A DNA stretch of 64,000 bases. Source: Brachionus manjavacas (taxonomy: Eukaryota > Rotifera > Eurotatoria > Ploima > Brachionidae). Position numbers and translations under genes: made by a program. The first letter of the stretch is position 1. The number at the start of each line of letters is the position of its first letter. The notes below the pieces were generated by a model. That model searched no databases. It saw only the letters and a list, made by a program, of their open reading frames with translations, and was not told where the DNA came from. Positions 32,355 to 43,500 of the stretch are shown in pieces. The stretch lies in the NCBI GenBank assembly GCA_019054805.1, contig JAHQIY010000004.1:5642001-5706000 (forward strand), given 5' to 3'.

Positions 32355-33659
32355 ATGAATTCCAAATCAGTGTCATCACTAAACTCATGGTCGTCTTCTT
32401 TGTCGTCATGGTCAGAACAACAGCAAATTGTTTCTTCTTATCAGTTTCAAATCTTACAGCCAAGTATTCCAGAGTATACGCCATTATATAATGATTTTAT
32501 CCAACAAGATGCTCAAGAGTACCAAGGTCAGAATTACATGGTTCAAATACCTTTAAATTTTAAGCGTCCTATTACAGGAATTCAACAATCCATCAGATTA
32601 AAGCAAAATAACTCTCTTTCATTCTTCAGCGGAATTCAATATCATCCTAAAAATCTTAATGTTAAATATTCCAGAAAAGTTTTTATTGGTGGCTTACCGC
32701 CAGATATTTCTGAAAGTAAATATTTTAAATTGTTAAATTTTTTTTTAACTAAAAAAATTTAAAGATGATATTGTTTCGCATTTTCACCGATACGGACAAC
32801 TAATAGTTGACTGGCCACATAAATCAGATTCGAAATCTTCATTCCCTCCCAAAGGTTATGCATTTCTTATATTTGAAAAAGAGAGCAGCGTCCAAGATTT
32901 AATCAATTTTTGTGTAGTTGATAAAGAAAAATACTACATTTACATTTCCAGTCCAAGTAGTAAAGACAAAGCTGTAAGTCTTGTATCATAATTAATTTTT
33001 TTAAAGATAAACTTTACTTTATGACTAGGTACAAATTAGACCATGGTGCTTGGCAGATGCAGACTATTTAATGGATAACTCACAACCTGTAGATCCAAGA
33101 AAAACAATATTTGTCGGAGGCGTGCCACGTCCTCTGAAAGCAAGTAAGCCTAATTTTAGTAATTAAAGTTGATAATTATTTGGCAATTTTTATCTAAAGG
33201 CGAATTAGCTGCTATAATGAATCGGCTTTATGGTGGTGTCTGCTATGCAGGAATTGATATAGACCCAGAACTAAAATATCCAAAAGGTGCTGGAAGAGTT
33301 TCTTTTTCTAATCATAAAAGTTTTGTTTCAGCTATCAGTGCTCGATTTGTTCATCTTCAACATTCTGACACAGAAAAAAGAGTAATGGATAAACTTTGAT
33401 TAATTTTTAAATTTTATTTTTTGAAATTTAGGCTGAAGTAAAGCCATATGTTTTAGACGATCAAGTGTGCGATTTCTGTCAAGGATCCAAGTGTAATGGT
33501 CGGAATGCATCTTTTTTCTGTGCAAATATTTCATGTCTTCAGTATTTTTGTGAAGCTTGTTGGACTCCTCAACATTTGAAACCGGGCAAAGACTTTCACA
33601 AGCCCTTGATCAAAGAGGGCGCTGATAGACCACGTATAATTCCTTACAAATGGTGCTAA
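32355..33659 (+). CDS. CPEB: CPEB (CPEB2-4/Orb2 class) translational regulator
   Basis: Cytoplasmic polyadenylation element-binding protein; binds U-rich 3' UTR elements and controls polyadenylation and translation of maternal and neuronal mRNAs. Exons 32355-32715, 32765-32973, 33029-33143, 33200-33381 and 33432-33659 total 365 codons in phase. RRM1 starts near residue 107 (RKVFIGGLPPDISE, LIVDWPHKSDSKSSFPPKGY) and RRM2 near residue 210 (KTIFVGGVPRPLKA, LYGGVCYAGIDIDPELKYPK). The C-terminal cross-braced zinc domain is complete (VCDFCQGSKCNGR, FFCANISCLQYFCEACW, FHKP). The VDWPHK and GGVPRPL strings place it with CPEB2/3/4 rather than CPEB1. The N-terminal region is only about 105 residues and has no polyglutamine or long disordered tail. 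The ATG at 32355 is preferred over a near-cognate frame extension to 32295. Additional 5' exons are possible. Confidence 0.95.
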
Positions 33660-33887
33660 ATCTGATAGTTTTTATTGCTATTTATTTAATTTTTATTGAT
33701 TTTAAAAAAAATTTTGTCATTTTTTTTAATTATAAATTTGGTGGAAAAATATTTTTTCGAAAAATTTCGATTTTTTATTTAATAAAATAATTGTGTACAA
33801 AAATTAATAGTAAGCTAAAAATTTTTTTATGACCGGACAATAAAAAAATCGATCTTTTAAACAAATGTACAATTAAGATTGTTGAAT

Positions 33888-34196
33888 CTACAATCTGTAT
33901 CTATGACTAGGCGAAACAGTTGGCGGTACATGACATATATGAAGATGTATTGGTCCTGTTTTTGAGGGAATTATTTTTACTCGAAATATGTATTCTTCTA
34001 ATTTTTCATGAATGACGACTGCTTCGTTGCCATCTGAATATGTTGCTTTACATTTTACGCTTCCTTTACCGCATTTTTTTGTATTCACTTGAAGAAATAG
34101 ATTAAAATTATTATTCAAAGATAAATGTTTTCTAATTTTGGTAATACCAATAAATGATGCGTTTCTAATGTCGACAATAGGAAGAGTGGAATGCAT
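33888..34196 (-). CDS. single filamin-like repeat protein
   Basis: 102-codon open frame starting MHSTLPIVDI. It has the layout of one filamin/ABP280 immunoglobulin-like repeat: NNFNLFLQVNTKKCGKGSVK, then EYIFRVKIIPSKTGPIHLHI and a terminal PP.VSPSHRY. These match the family pattern F.V.T..AGKG...V, Y.V.Y.P...G.Y.I and GSPF. It is convergent with CPEB (228 bp). It may be the last exon of a longer gene, since a possible acceptor lies just upstream (TTAAATTTTAG), but no upstream exon was recognised. Family call is moderate; function unknown. Confidence 0.55.
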   Translation of the reverse strand: MHSTLPIVDIRNASFIGITKIRKHLSLNNNFNLFLQVNTKKCGKGSVKCKATYSDGNEAVVIHEKLEEYIFRVKIIPSKTGPIHLHICHVPPTVSPSHRYRL

Positions 34197-35312
34197 TTTT
34201 TTATTCTTTTATTTTGTATATAAATAAATCTAAAATTTAACAAAATATGATTTTACTATTTAGAGATTTATTGACTTAAGCTTTTAAAATAACAAATGCC
34301 TGGGTTTTGTGAAGCGTTACTTCATCTAATTTATTTATAAATTTTTAGAAAATATTTTGAGTTAAAATTTTCGGAAATAAATTAGTCAAAAAACAAAAGT
34401 AATATCCTAAATATTTGCTAACAAAATCGAATTAAAAAAATATCGTCACTCATGTGATATTTTGAAGATAGAAATTTATATTGAAAATTTGCTTGGTATT
34501 TTTTCGACCATATATTTTTAAATTCGTTAAAAATAAAAGAGTCATTCACTGTCGTGAGCCTTAAAAAAGCATGCAAAGTTTTCGTTTTCTTTAATGTAAT
34601 TCTCGAGCAAAAGTTTTCTAATAAGCTAATTAAAAAAATGTCCCTAGGTAATTTTTTTTAAGATAATGAAAGAATTTAACTTGTGAATTAATTCAGTGAT
34701 TGTATTAATTTATTAAATGAGAGCAAACACCCAACATGATTTACAAAAATTCCTCGGAACATATTATTAATTTTAGAAGATATTATTTATTTGCCCATAA
34801 ACTCATCGAAAAACAACGACCTAGATTTGACTTAAAATTAGCTTTTTTAATTAAATGAGGTTTCCGAGATTTACAAAATAAAAATAAATACTAGTCTACA
34901 AAAAAATTGAGCTTTTGGAAAAGTGTTTTTAACCGAAACAAATGAAACGCAATTTTTTCTGATTTTAAATATTAAATTTCTAATTAAAAAAAAATAAATT
35001 TTAAATGATTTAATTTATACATATTTTAGCTAGAATTTATAGAACTTTTAAAATTCAATTTGTTGCAATGTAATTAGCTGGTCAAAGCAAGAATGCCAAA
35101 AAAAATATACCAAAACTAGAAAAACAATTAGCTGTTTAACTAGGAAATTGAAAAATTTTTGACAGAAGTATTTAAATTGGGACATTTAGCACAGATAAAA
35201 ATATTTTTTACAAAAGAAACTATTTGTTTATAAAATTTAGAAAACAAATCGACTTTAATTAAGAAAATTAAAGTATTTAATTGATGCCAAACAAAAATTT
35301 TGTACCAGAAAA
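34197..35312. other. AT-rich intergenic stretch
   Basis: No open frame, repeat or splice-bounded exon could be supported on either strand. Confidence 0.4.
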
Positions 35313-35486
35313 ATGAGCCAAAGTAACCAACATTTTAAATTAGAGGAAAGTGAAATACAAGATGATGTTGTCATGATAGAAAATCTGCTTAGCAGTCGAA
35401 CATTTAACTACAAGCCTCCCCGTAAGCCAGTACAATTTAAAAATCAACTAGATAAAATGGAACAATTGAAGGAAAATTCACCTTAG
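35313..35486 (+). CDS. small hypothetical protein (57 residues)
   Basis: ATG to TAG frame of 58 codons: MSQSNQHFKLEESEIQDDVV, then MIENLLSSRTFNYKPPRKPV and QFKNQLDKMEQLKENSP. Codon choice and charge pattern (acidic head, basic Pro-containing middle) look coding, unlike random AT-rich frames nearby. Leader and follower sequences are AT-rich, with AATAAA at 35596. No family recognised; no signal or membrane segment. It could be an intronless small gene or the last exon of one. Confidence 0.4.
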   Translation: MSQSNQHFKLEESEIQDDVVMIENLLSSRTFNYKPPRKPVQFKNQLDKMEQLKENSP

Positions 35487-37282
35487 AAAATTTTCCAATT
35501 TCACGTCTAAAATTAAATCAACCTTATTACATAAACCAGAACAATTTTTTAGCATCATTAATGCAAATTATCTAAATTTTTTCTATTTACAAATAAATCT
35601 TTCAAAAAAATTCTGATTGAAGCCTTTATTTAAAACCATGAAAAAATATAAATTGAATTTTTTTTTCTTTTTATTTGTCATGTTTCTTTATAAATCAAAG
35701 GGATAGATCAATAGGTTGTTCATTCGAGCGTAATTCAATATTTATAATTTTAAATATATTTTCTTATTTTAATTAACTTTTAAGTCATAATAACTCAAAA
35801 TTAATAAGTTACTATTTTTAAATTACAAAAAAGGTTTTCTCCAAAACCTGACCAGTAATACTTTTTCGAAATGCCCGAAAGAAAATATGCAATTATTTTT
35901 ATTAATAAACTTTATTTTACAATGAGAGTAAATTTTAAAGAGTCGATTTTTTCTTAGTATTTATTTATCTTTTCAAGGGTTAAAAGAATTTCATTTAGTT
36001 CATATAGTTCATGTAATTAATTTTAAAAAATTTAACTTTTTGTTTCAGGCAAAAGTTTTTTAAATAAATAACCCAAAAAACAAGTTTTTAGCACACTAGT
36101 AAATTAAAATTCAAAATTATTAAATAAAAAATATTGTTTTAAATATTCAAATGTTTTTGTAATTTTTTATCTAAATGTTTTATAATTAAATAAAAAAATG
36201 AGCCTATAAAAAGAATAAAATATTTTTCTTTGCATTAAGACTAAAATGATGCTGAATAATTTGTCCTACACTATCCAACAGGATAATAATAGAAGCGCTC
36301 ATTTACTTTTCGAAATATTTGAGTGACAAGCAAAATATGCTTAATCAAATTTTGACGAATGCATTTAGAAAAACAATTTTTCTACAATTGATTTACATGA
36401 AAAAATTTTTTTAGATTTTAAACAAAAATTTTTGATATTTAAATTCAAAATCAAAGACCATTAAATGATGATGCTCTAATATATTCGCTTCGTATTTAGC
36501 ACCTCTCTTGTCTTTTTTTTTTAATTAATCATTTAGTTTATAACTTTTTTCTATTAATTTTTGTTTTTCATTTAATTTATTTTAACTTGATTTGTTTATA
36601 CATTTTTCTAAAAAGATATACTTCTTACTCGATACAGAAGCACTTATAATTAAGAAAATATATGAATTGGAGCCAACATTTTAGATTATCAAACAATTCT
36701 TTGCTATTAAATTCACTGAATAGAGTTGAAAATCAATTTTTTTTGTTTATTTTAATTGGGTTTTCTATTGTTGACTTAATTTAGCATTAAACTCTCAAAC
36801 TTTAAACTAATTAAATTAATTTGAAAACAGTGTGATTTTTATTTAAAAAAATGAAACAGATCATTACATGAAATGTCGAAATGATCTTTTTTTTAATAAA
36901 AAATTTAGCCCAGATGATCTGTAAACTGAGACTAATGAAAATTTTTTATCATTCCAATTTTTTAGAAAATTTCAATGAAAAATTTATAAAATTTCTCAAA
37001 TGAAAAATATTTTTTTAAATAGAAATTATTATTATTGTTTTTATTTAATAAAATTAAATTTAAGTTCATTTTTTTTCTCTATTTTTCTTGATTTTTATTA
37101 AAAAAAATTTGTTTTTTGAAATTTAAATGAAATAAAAAATCGACGAAAGTAAACTTTATTTTATGCTCTAAAAATATATTTTTAAAAATATTCAATTATA
37201 ATATTCAAATTTTTAAAAATTACAACTAAATAGATAATGCAATTAGGGTTTTTTTATTAATTTAATAAATTTACTATACAAT
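35487..37282. other. AT-rich intergenic stretch upstream of EDEM2
   Basis: Contains only a minus-strand SINE fragment at 36250. No coding exon recognised. Confidence 0.4.
36250..36345 (-). mobile_element. SINE 3' fragment, minus strand
   Basis: Read on minus: GTCACTCAAATATTTCGAAA, then AAATGAGCGCTTC and ATCCTGTTGGATAGTGTAGG with ACAAATTAT. It aligns with the 3' body of the SINEs at 5156, 15139 and 48621 (CTCAAAAAGG, GATGAGCGCC, GGATAGAATAGGGACAATTA). An old copy. Confidence 0.5.
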
Positions 37283-40200
37283 ATGATTCAAAATTCTACA
37301 GCTATCCTCCTAGTACTAGCCATTAGCTTATCGACCTTTGGCGTGGATCAAAAGACCTCTAGTCATCAAGCAAAGTCTATAAATTTAGATGACTACAAGT
37401 ATTTAAAATTGATCAAGTCGAATTTTTAATACAAATAACCTGCTTTAAAGAGACCGAGTCAAAGAAATGTTTTATCATGCATATGATAGCTATATTTATA
37501 ATGCGTACCCATTTGATGAATTAAAGCCTATCAGTTGTCAAGGATTTGACACTTGGGGCAGGTATTAATCACTGAGAAAATTTAATTTGATTTTAAATAT
37601 GAGAATTGATTTTGAAGTTATTCTCTCACTTTAATCGATGCACTAGACATGCTTGTAATACTTGGTAACCGCACTGAATTTGAAAGAGTTTCTAGCTTAC
37701 TTGAAAAAACTATTAGTTTTGACAAAGATATAAATGTATCCGTCTTTGAAACAAATATAAGAGGTAAACAAGTAAAATTTAACATTGAATATAAAAAAAT
37801 GATATGGAATTTTTAAATTTCTAGTGATCGGAGGTCTTATTTCAGCTCATTTGTTATCCTATCGACTTTATATGGAAAAAAATACAAATGAACTCGATGT
37901 GACGAAAAAAGAAAATCTACACCCAGAATGGCCATGCAACGGACCTTTGCTACAACTAGCAGTAAAAGCGGCTGATAAAATTTTACCTGGTTAGTATCTA
38001 TAAATAAAAATGCTTCACTCAAATTAAAAAAAAATTAACTAAAAATTTTTAAATAATTATTATATAGCTAAATTATTTAATCGTTACTCTCAGCATGCAA
38101 TTTTACTAGATAAATCAAAATGGAATCTTGTTTTATTATTTTTTTTAATCAAGCTTTTGATACTCCAACTGGCATGCCTTATGGAACAGTGAATTTAAAA
38201 AATGGTGTCCCAAAAGGTGAAACTCCAGTTACTTGGTAAAAAACTAAGAAAAGATTCTGCAAAATTGTATTGTAATGAAATCACTTTGTAGCTTATTGTT
38301 AATTTTTTATTGATAAAAAAGTGATATTAATTCATAAAAATTAAGCTCAAAAAAATATAGATCTAAACAGAAAATATCAAAAATTAAAATAATTGATTCT
38401 ATTAATTACAATTAAATTAATTAAATTTCAATTTAAGTTAATATTGGAATAAGTTCGTTAAGAAGTATACCTTTTTTTTTATTTGATGTGATATTTTTCT
38501 CCAAAAAAACTCTTTTAGACATTTAATGGAAAGGTGATCATCCAAATTTGATCTATGATAACTCTTTTTTCATTAAATTTTTTTTTCAAAATTAAAAAGA
38601 AAATACTTAACAAGTAACTTAATTTCATTATTTCATTCTTTTTTATTCTAATCAATTTTGAAATTTAGCATCCTTATACAGAAATCGAGAAATTAAGCAC
38701 AGATTTAATTATTTAAAAAAAATTGTATTATTTTATTGATGACAAAAATCTTTAAAATAGACCGTAATTAAAAAAAGTTTTTTGATTTTTGTACAAATTT
38801 TTTTAGAAAACAATTTAGATCAATTTCTTTTTTAAAATAAATAAATCTTGAGGAAAAAAATTGTATTGTTTGATTTCAATAATATAATCAATAAGAAAAA
38901 AAGTTTTTTCATTAAAATTAATTCTTGTTAATTTGGAAATTGGCTAGGTTTAAATTTTTAAGTGTTGCAGGAGTTGGTACATTTTTGGTAGAATTTTCAG
39001 CTCTATCAAGATTGACTGGGGATAAAAAATATGAAGAAGCTGCAATGAAAGCCATGAACGCACTATGGAACCATCGCTCGTCAATAAATCTACTTGGAAA
39101 TCATATAAATACGGTGACAGGCCAATGGACAGGCGCTGATGCTACAATCGGAAGTGGCGTAGACTCGTATTTTGAGTATTTAGTTAAAGCAGGCATTATG
39201 CTCAACAAGCCAGAACTGATTCAACAATTTCGCACCTATCAAAGGGCTATAGATAAATATTTATTGCATGATAATTGGGTTTTTTGGGCTAATATGAATT
39301 CAGGAAAAAAAACGCTCCCTTTATTTTCATCTTTAGAGGCATTCTATCCAAGTGTTCTGATACTAGTAGGTAATTTACAACAAGCAATTAAATTAATTGA
39401 TAATTATCATACTATTTGGCGCCAATATGGAGGTTAGAATTGTTTTTTATCAATTGGCGTGCTCACTTAATAATTCCATTAAAAAGGACTTCCTGAATTT
39501 TTTAATATTCAATCTAATACCATCCACAATAACCGTGAAGCGTATCCGTTGAGGCCTGAGTTAATCGAATCGTTAATGTATGTTATAAAAGCGAAGAATT
39601 ATGACCAAAAGTATGTTGAAATGGCAATTGATTATTTGGAATCAATTGACCGAATTAGCAGGCTTGAATGTGGTTTTGCTACAGTAAGATTTATTTGTTA
39701 TTTAAATTAAATAAAATTCTAGTTCTATTAGTATAATAAGTTATTTAGATCAAAGATGTAAGAGATCACAAGTTGGATGACAGAATGGAATCATTCTTTT
39801 TGGCAGAGACCCTAAAATATTTGTACCTCATTTTTGATCGAGAAAGTTTTCTACACAATGATATATCATCTAGTGATTTTAAGACCATAAAAAACAAAAA
39901 GGGTTGAAAACCTTAAATTAAAAAAATTTAATAAATTTTGTTTCTTTATTTAGGCGAGTGTGTGATAGAAACTGGCTTTTTTTTCTTCAACACAGAAGCT
40001 CATCCGATCGATGGAGCTTCTCTGGAGTGCTGTGAAATGCTTAGGTCTGAAGAAGATATGCCGGACTTGTTGCCACAATTAATCGACTGGTATATTGAGT
40101 CAAAATCTGGTCATTATTTACTCGATGGTTTAAATAAACGCAAAGATTCCAAAACTTTAAATCAAGAATATGAAGAATTAAGACAAATTTTAAGAGACGA

Positions 40201-40387
40201 GGAAGAAAAAGAAGCTCAAGAGCATCAAAATTTCTGTAAAAATAAAGAAGAATTGAAAAATACATCGAAAGAAACAAGTTTATCAGTTCTTAGAGAAAAA
40301 GGACACGATTTTCCGTTTACTTGCTTTTTAAATGATAGCTTTGACATTCATATCAACACCTATAATAGTTTTAGCTATTTTCCTTAA
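37283..40387 (+). CDS. EDEM2: EDEM2-type ER alpha-mannosidase-like protein
   Basis: GH47 family ER protein that starts mannose trimming of misfolded glycoproteins for ER-associated degradation. Exons 37283-37416, 37451-37561, 37618-37763, 37825-37989, 38154-38235, 38963-39432, 39487-39683, 39749-39902 and 39954-40387 total 631 codons in phase. Residues 1-22 form a signal peptide ([15 protein letters not shown]). GH47 landmarks: [38 protein letters not shown] (catalytic Glu), [57 protein letters not shown] and NTEAHPI (calcium-binding Thr). The C-terminal tail ([20 protein letters not shown] onward) is charged and probably coiled; it ends with a Cys in PFTCF, perhaps the counterpart of the EDEM2 cysteine that bonds TXNDC11 (inference). 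No KDEL. The first intron is only 34 bp, while intron 5 is 727 bp. WDR6 starts 128 bp downstream on the same strand. Confidence 0.95.
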
Positions 40388-40515
40388 TTAATTAAATTTA
40401 TTTTATATTTAAATAAAATTTCTAAAAAAAAATTAGATTTATTCATTTATTCTGGAATAACTAACCAGAAAGTCGATTTTATTCTTGGTTTTGTTTTAAA
40501 TGTTTGTAAGTCATA

Positions 40516-43500
40516 ATGGAAGGTGAACTTTCGACGGTATTTTACAAAGGTCCGATTACAAGCTGCGAATATCTGGACAGTGAAAAAATATTGATAGGTA
40601 ATTGAATATATTTTTTGGGGTAGTAAGAATTAGATCCTAATCAGTTTAAAGGCTTTAGAAAATTTTAAATTTTTATAAAATTTGCGACTGGTATTTTTTA
40701 TAAGTTAAGTACTATTTTGAAAAATTTTAGAATTTTTTTTAGATAATTATAGAATTTTTTTTAATGAAAATTAATTAATTGCAATTAAAATGTAATTTAT
40801 AACAATTTGAGAACAAATAGCTTGAAGATATCTGTAATTAAAAAAAATTTAAATAATTTGAAATTTTCAAATATCATAAATAAAATTATCGGTTTTTTTT
40901 TTCTTTAATATTCTTATATTGCATATTCTTAAAATTATAAACATTATCAGTAAATGGTTATTCAGTTAAAATTTATCTTTTGTATACTAGTTTTATTATC
41001 AACTTAGTTATGTTTACATTTACCCTTCGGTTTATCTTTAATAAGCTAAAGCTTCTTCAGATTAAAAAAAAATCAAAAATTCCTTTTTATTTAAAAACTA
41101 AAATTAATCATACCACTAATGACAACGCGACTTTGTCTGCCAACACTCCCATAAATTTCAACCAGCCATTTGATGAGAATATCTTCACTTATCAGAATTT
41201 AGGAAATACTGAACCTTCAACTGATCAGCAATCCGAACTATTGACTAAGAGTATGATTTAAAAGAAGAAGACGATAAAGTCAATCTTATTTCAATTCTGA
41301 TCAAACACAAAATATGCTCAAATAAGATAAGTCACAGCTTATTTTTCAAAAAATCAAATTTCTAAATTATTTTTACAATAATTTTAAAACTTTTTCATAT
41401 TTATTATTTGAATTTTTATTTTTTTCTCAATTTTAATTCAATAAAATTAATTTTTAATCATCACATTGCCAGAATAAGTGTTAACTTAATCTTATAAAAA
41501 TAAAAATAGAAAAGCAATGTATAAAATTAAATTATATTTAATAAGTTGTGTTACTAGTCCTGATCAAGTAACACACTGATTTAGATATTAAAAATCTAAA
41601 CTATTAATTTATAGGAAAATGACTGACAATCTAAGAAAATTACTGTTACTTAGATTGTTTTAAGATAAAATATAGGACTGAACATACTAACGAAAAGGAC
41701 CACCAATAATTACGAGCAGTTTAAATAATATTCCAAAGACAGACAACTCAAAAAAGCTTTATAAATATACAGCAACATGTAAAAAATTTATGACTTTGAG
41801 GTTTCGAAAGGATCGATTCCCTTAATGATCAGAAATTCATAATACTTAAAAGATTCCGCGAAAAAATTTTCAATACAAAAATTAACTTTTTATTAATTAA
41901 GAATACTATTTATATTTGTATTTACCTTTTGGGGGTAGCAAAATGTCAGAATATGTCGATAGACTTTTGGTCGGTTCTGGCCAGCGACAGCATATCAATT
42001 TGTAACAAAAGACTTTGATCAAAACTTTACATAGAATTTTTTTATTGTTTTACAATAAAATCAAAAAGAAAAATTATTTCTAATTAAGATCGATGGTAAA
42101 TTAAAAAAAATTTAAACTAAAACTCTTTAAAAAAACATCCAAAAAATAGTTTTTATTGGATTAAGTCTAAATTTCAATTGAGACAAATTTGTAAATGGCT
42201 TAATATTTTTATATAAAAATTTTTCTATTTGATTTTTTAATAAAAAATTTCTATTAACATTTTTGAAGAAATTTTTCCAAAAAATATTTTTCTTTAAAAT
42301 GATCCGTTACTCTGGCCACATAACCCCTATGACTGTAGATCCAAATTAGATATTTGTATGATAAAAAATTAATTATTTTTTTATATTTTTAGGCTATGGA
42401 CCATATCTATCTTTGATAGATGAATCTTCGTCTGAGGAAATATCAAAATTCATCGCCTTGAAATACAGAGTGATCCACAAAATTGTGATAAATCCAACAT
42501 TTCCAAACAAAATTTGTATTTTTGGCCAAAAAGCGTTCAATCTAGTGTCATTAGACAACAATATTTTTAGCAACATAATTGATCAGTATGTTGAGCTAGA
42601 AGATTGGATTTTAGACATATATTGGATGGATGGTGGCAAAAGTTCTTTAGTTGCCATTGTCCTAGCACACAATAAATGTGTAATTTACAATTTACAAACA
42701 AATACAATTATAAAAATAATTGAATGTAGCCAAAAATGCATGCTGTAAGAATTAATGAAAATTAAAAAAAAAAAATACTTATTTTTTATTAAAAGTTATT
42801 CAGCAACAATTTTCAATATCAAAGCATTAGAGGATGAAGAAAATTTGTTCATTGCTTCGGGAACAATATTTAATGAAGTTCTAATTTGGTCTATAAATGA
42901 AGGAACCATACTTTTGAACCTAAAAGGCCATCAAGGCGTCATTTTCAACATAGAGTATTCTCATCGAAGCAATTACATCTATTCGACTTCGGACGATCGG
43001 TCAATAAATGTATGGAAGATAAATTTGAACGACCAAAGTGGCGAATTGTGTACAAGATTTTACGGCCATGATGCTCGAGTTTGGAAGTGCAAGGCTTTTC
43101 TAAAAGACAACACTGAATTTTTGTGCAGTATTGGCGAGGATTTAAAATGCTGTCTCTGGAATGTCGAAGATAAATCCTTAATTTACAGACTTGACGCGAT
43201 GCGAAAAGGATCCAAGAATATTTGGTCACTGGCTGTTAATGAAGCCAAACTTCAAATTGTAACTGGATGGGCTGATGGAGGTCTCAGAAAATTCGACCTC
43301 AACCACTATCTCATCTCAAAGGAAAACCTGAATGATTCATCAGACAAACGGCAAGAAAGCACCGAACTTGATTTAAATCTTGAAAACGAAAAAGATTTTA
43401 TAAGAAGCACAGTTTTGATAAGTGGCCGAGTGATTTGTTGCACCAACTTGGGCTTTTTGTACATGATCGATCTAATCAATCGAAAGCAAAAGCTTTTATT

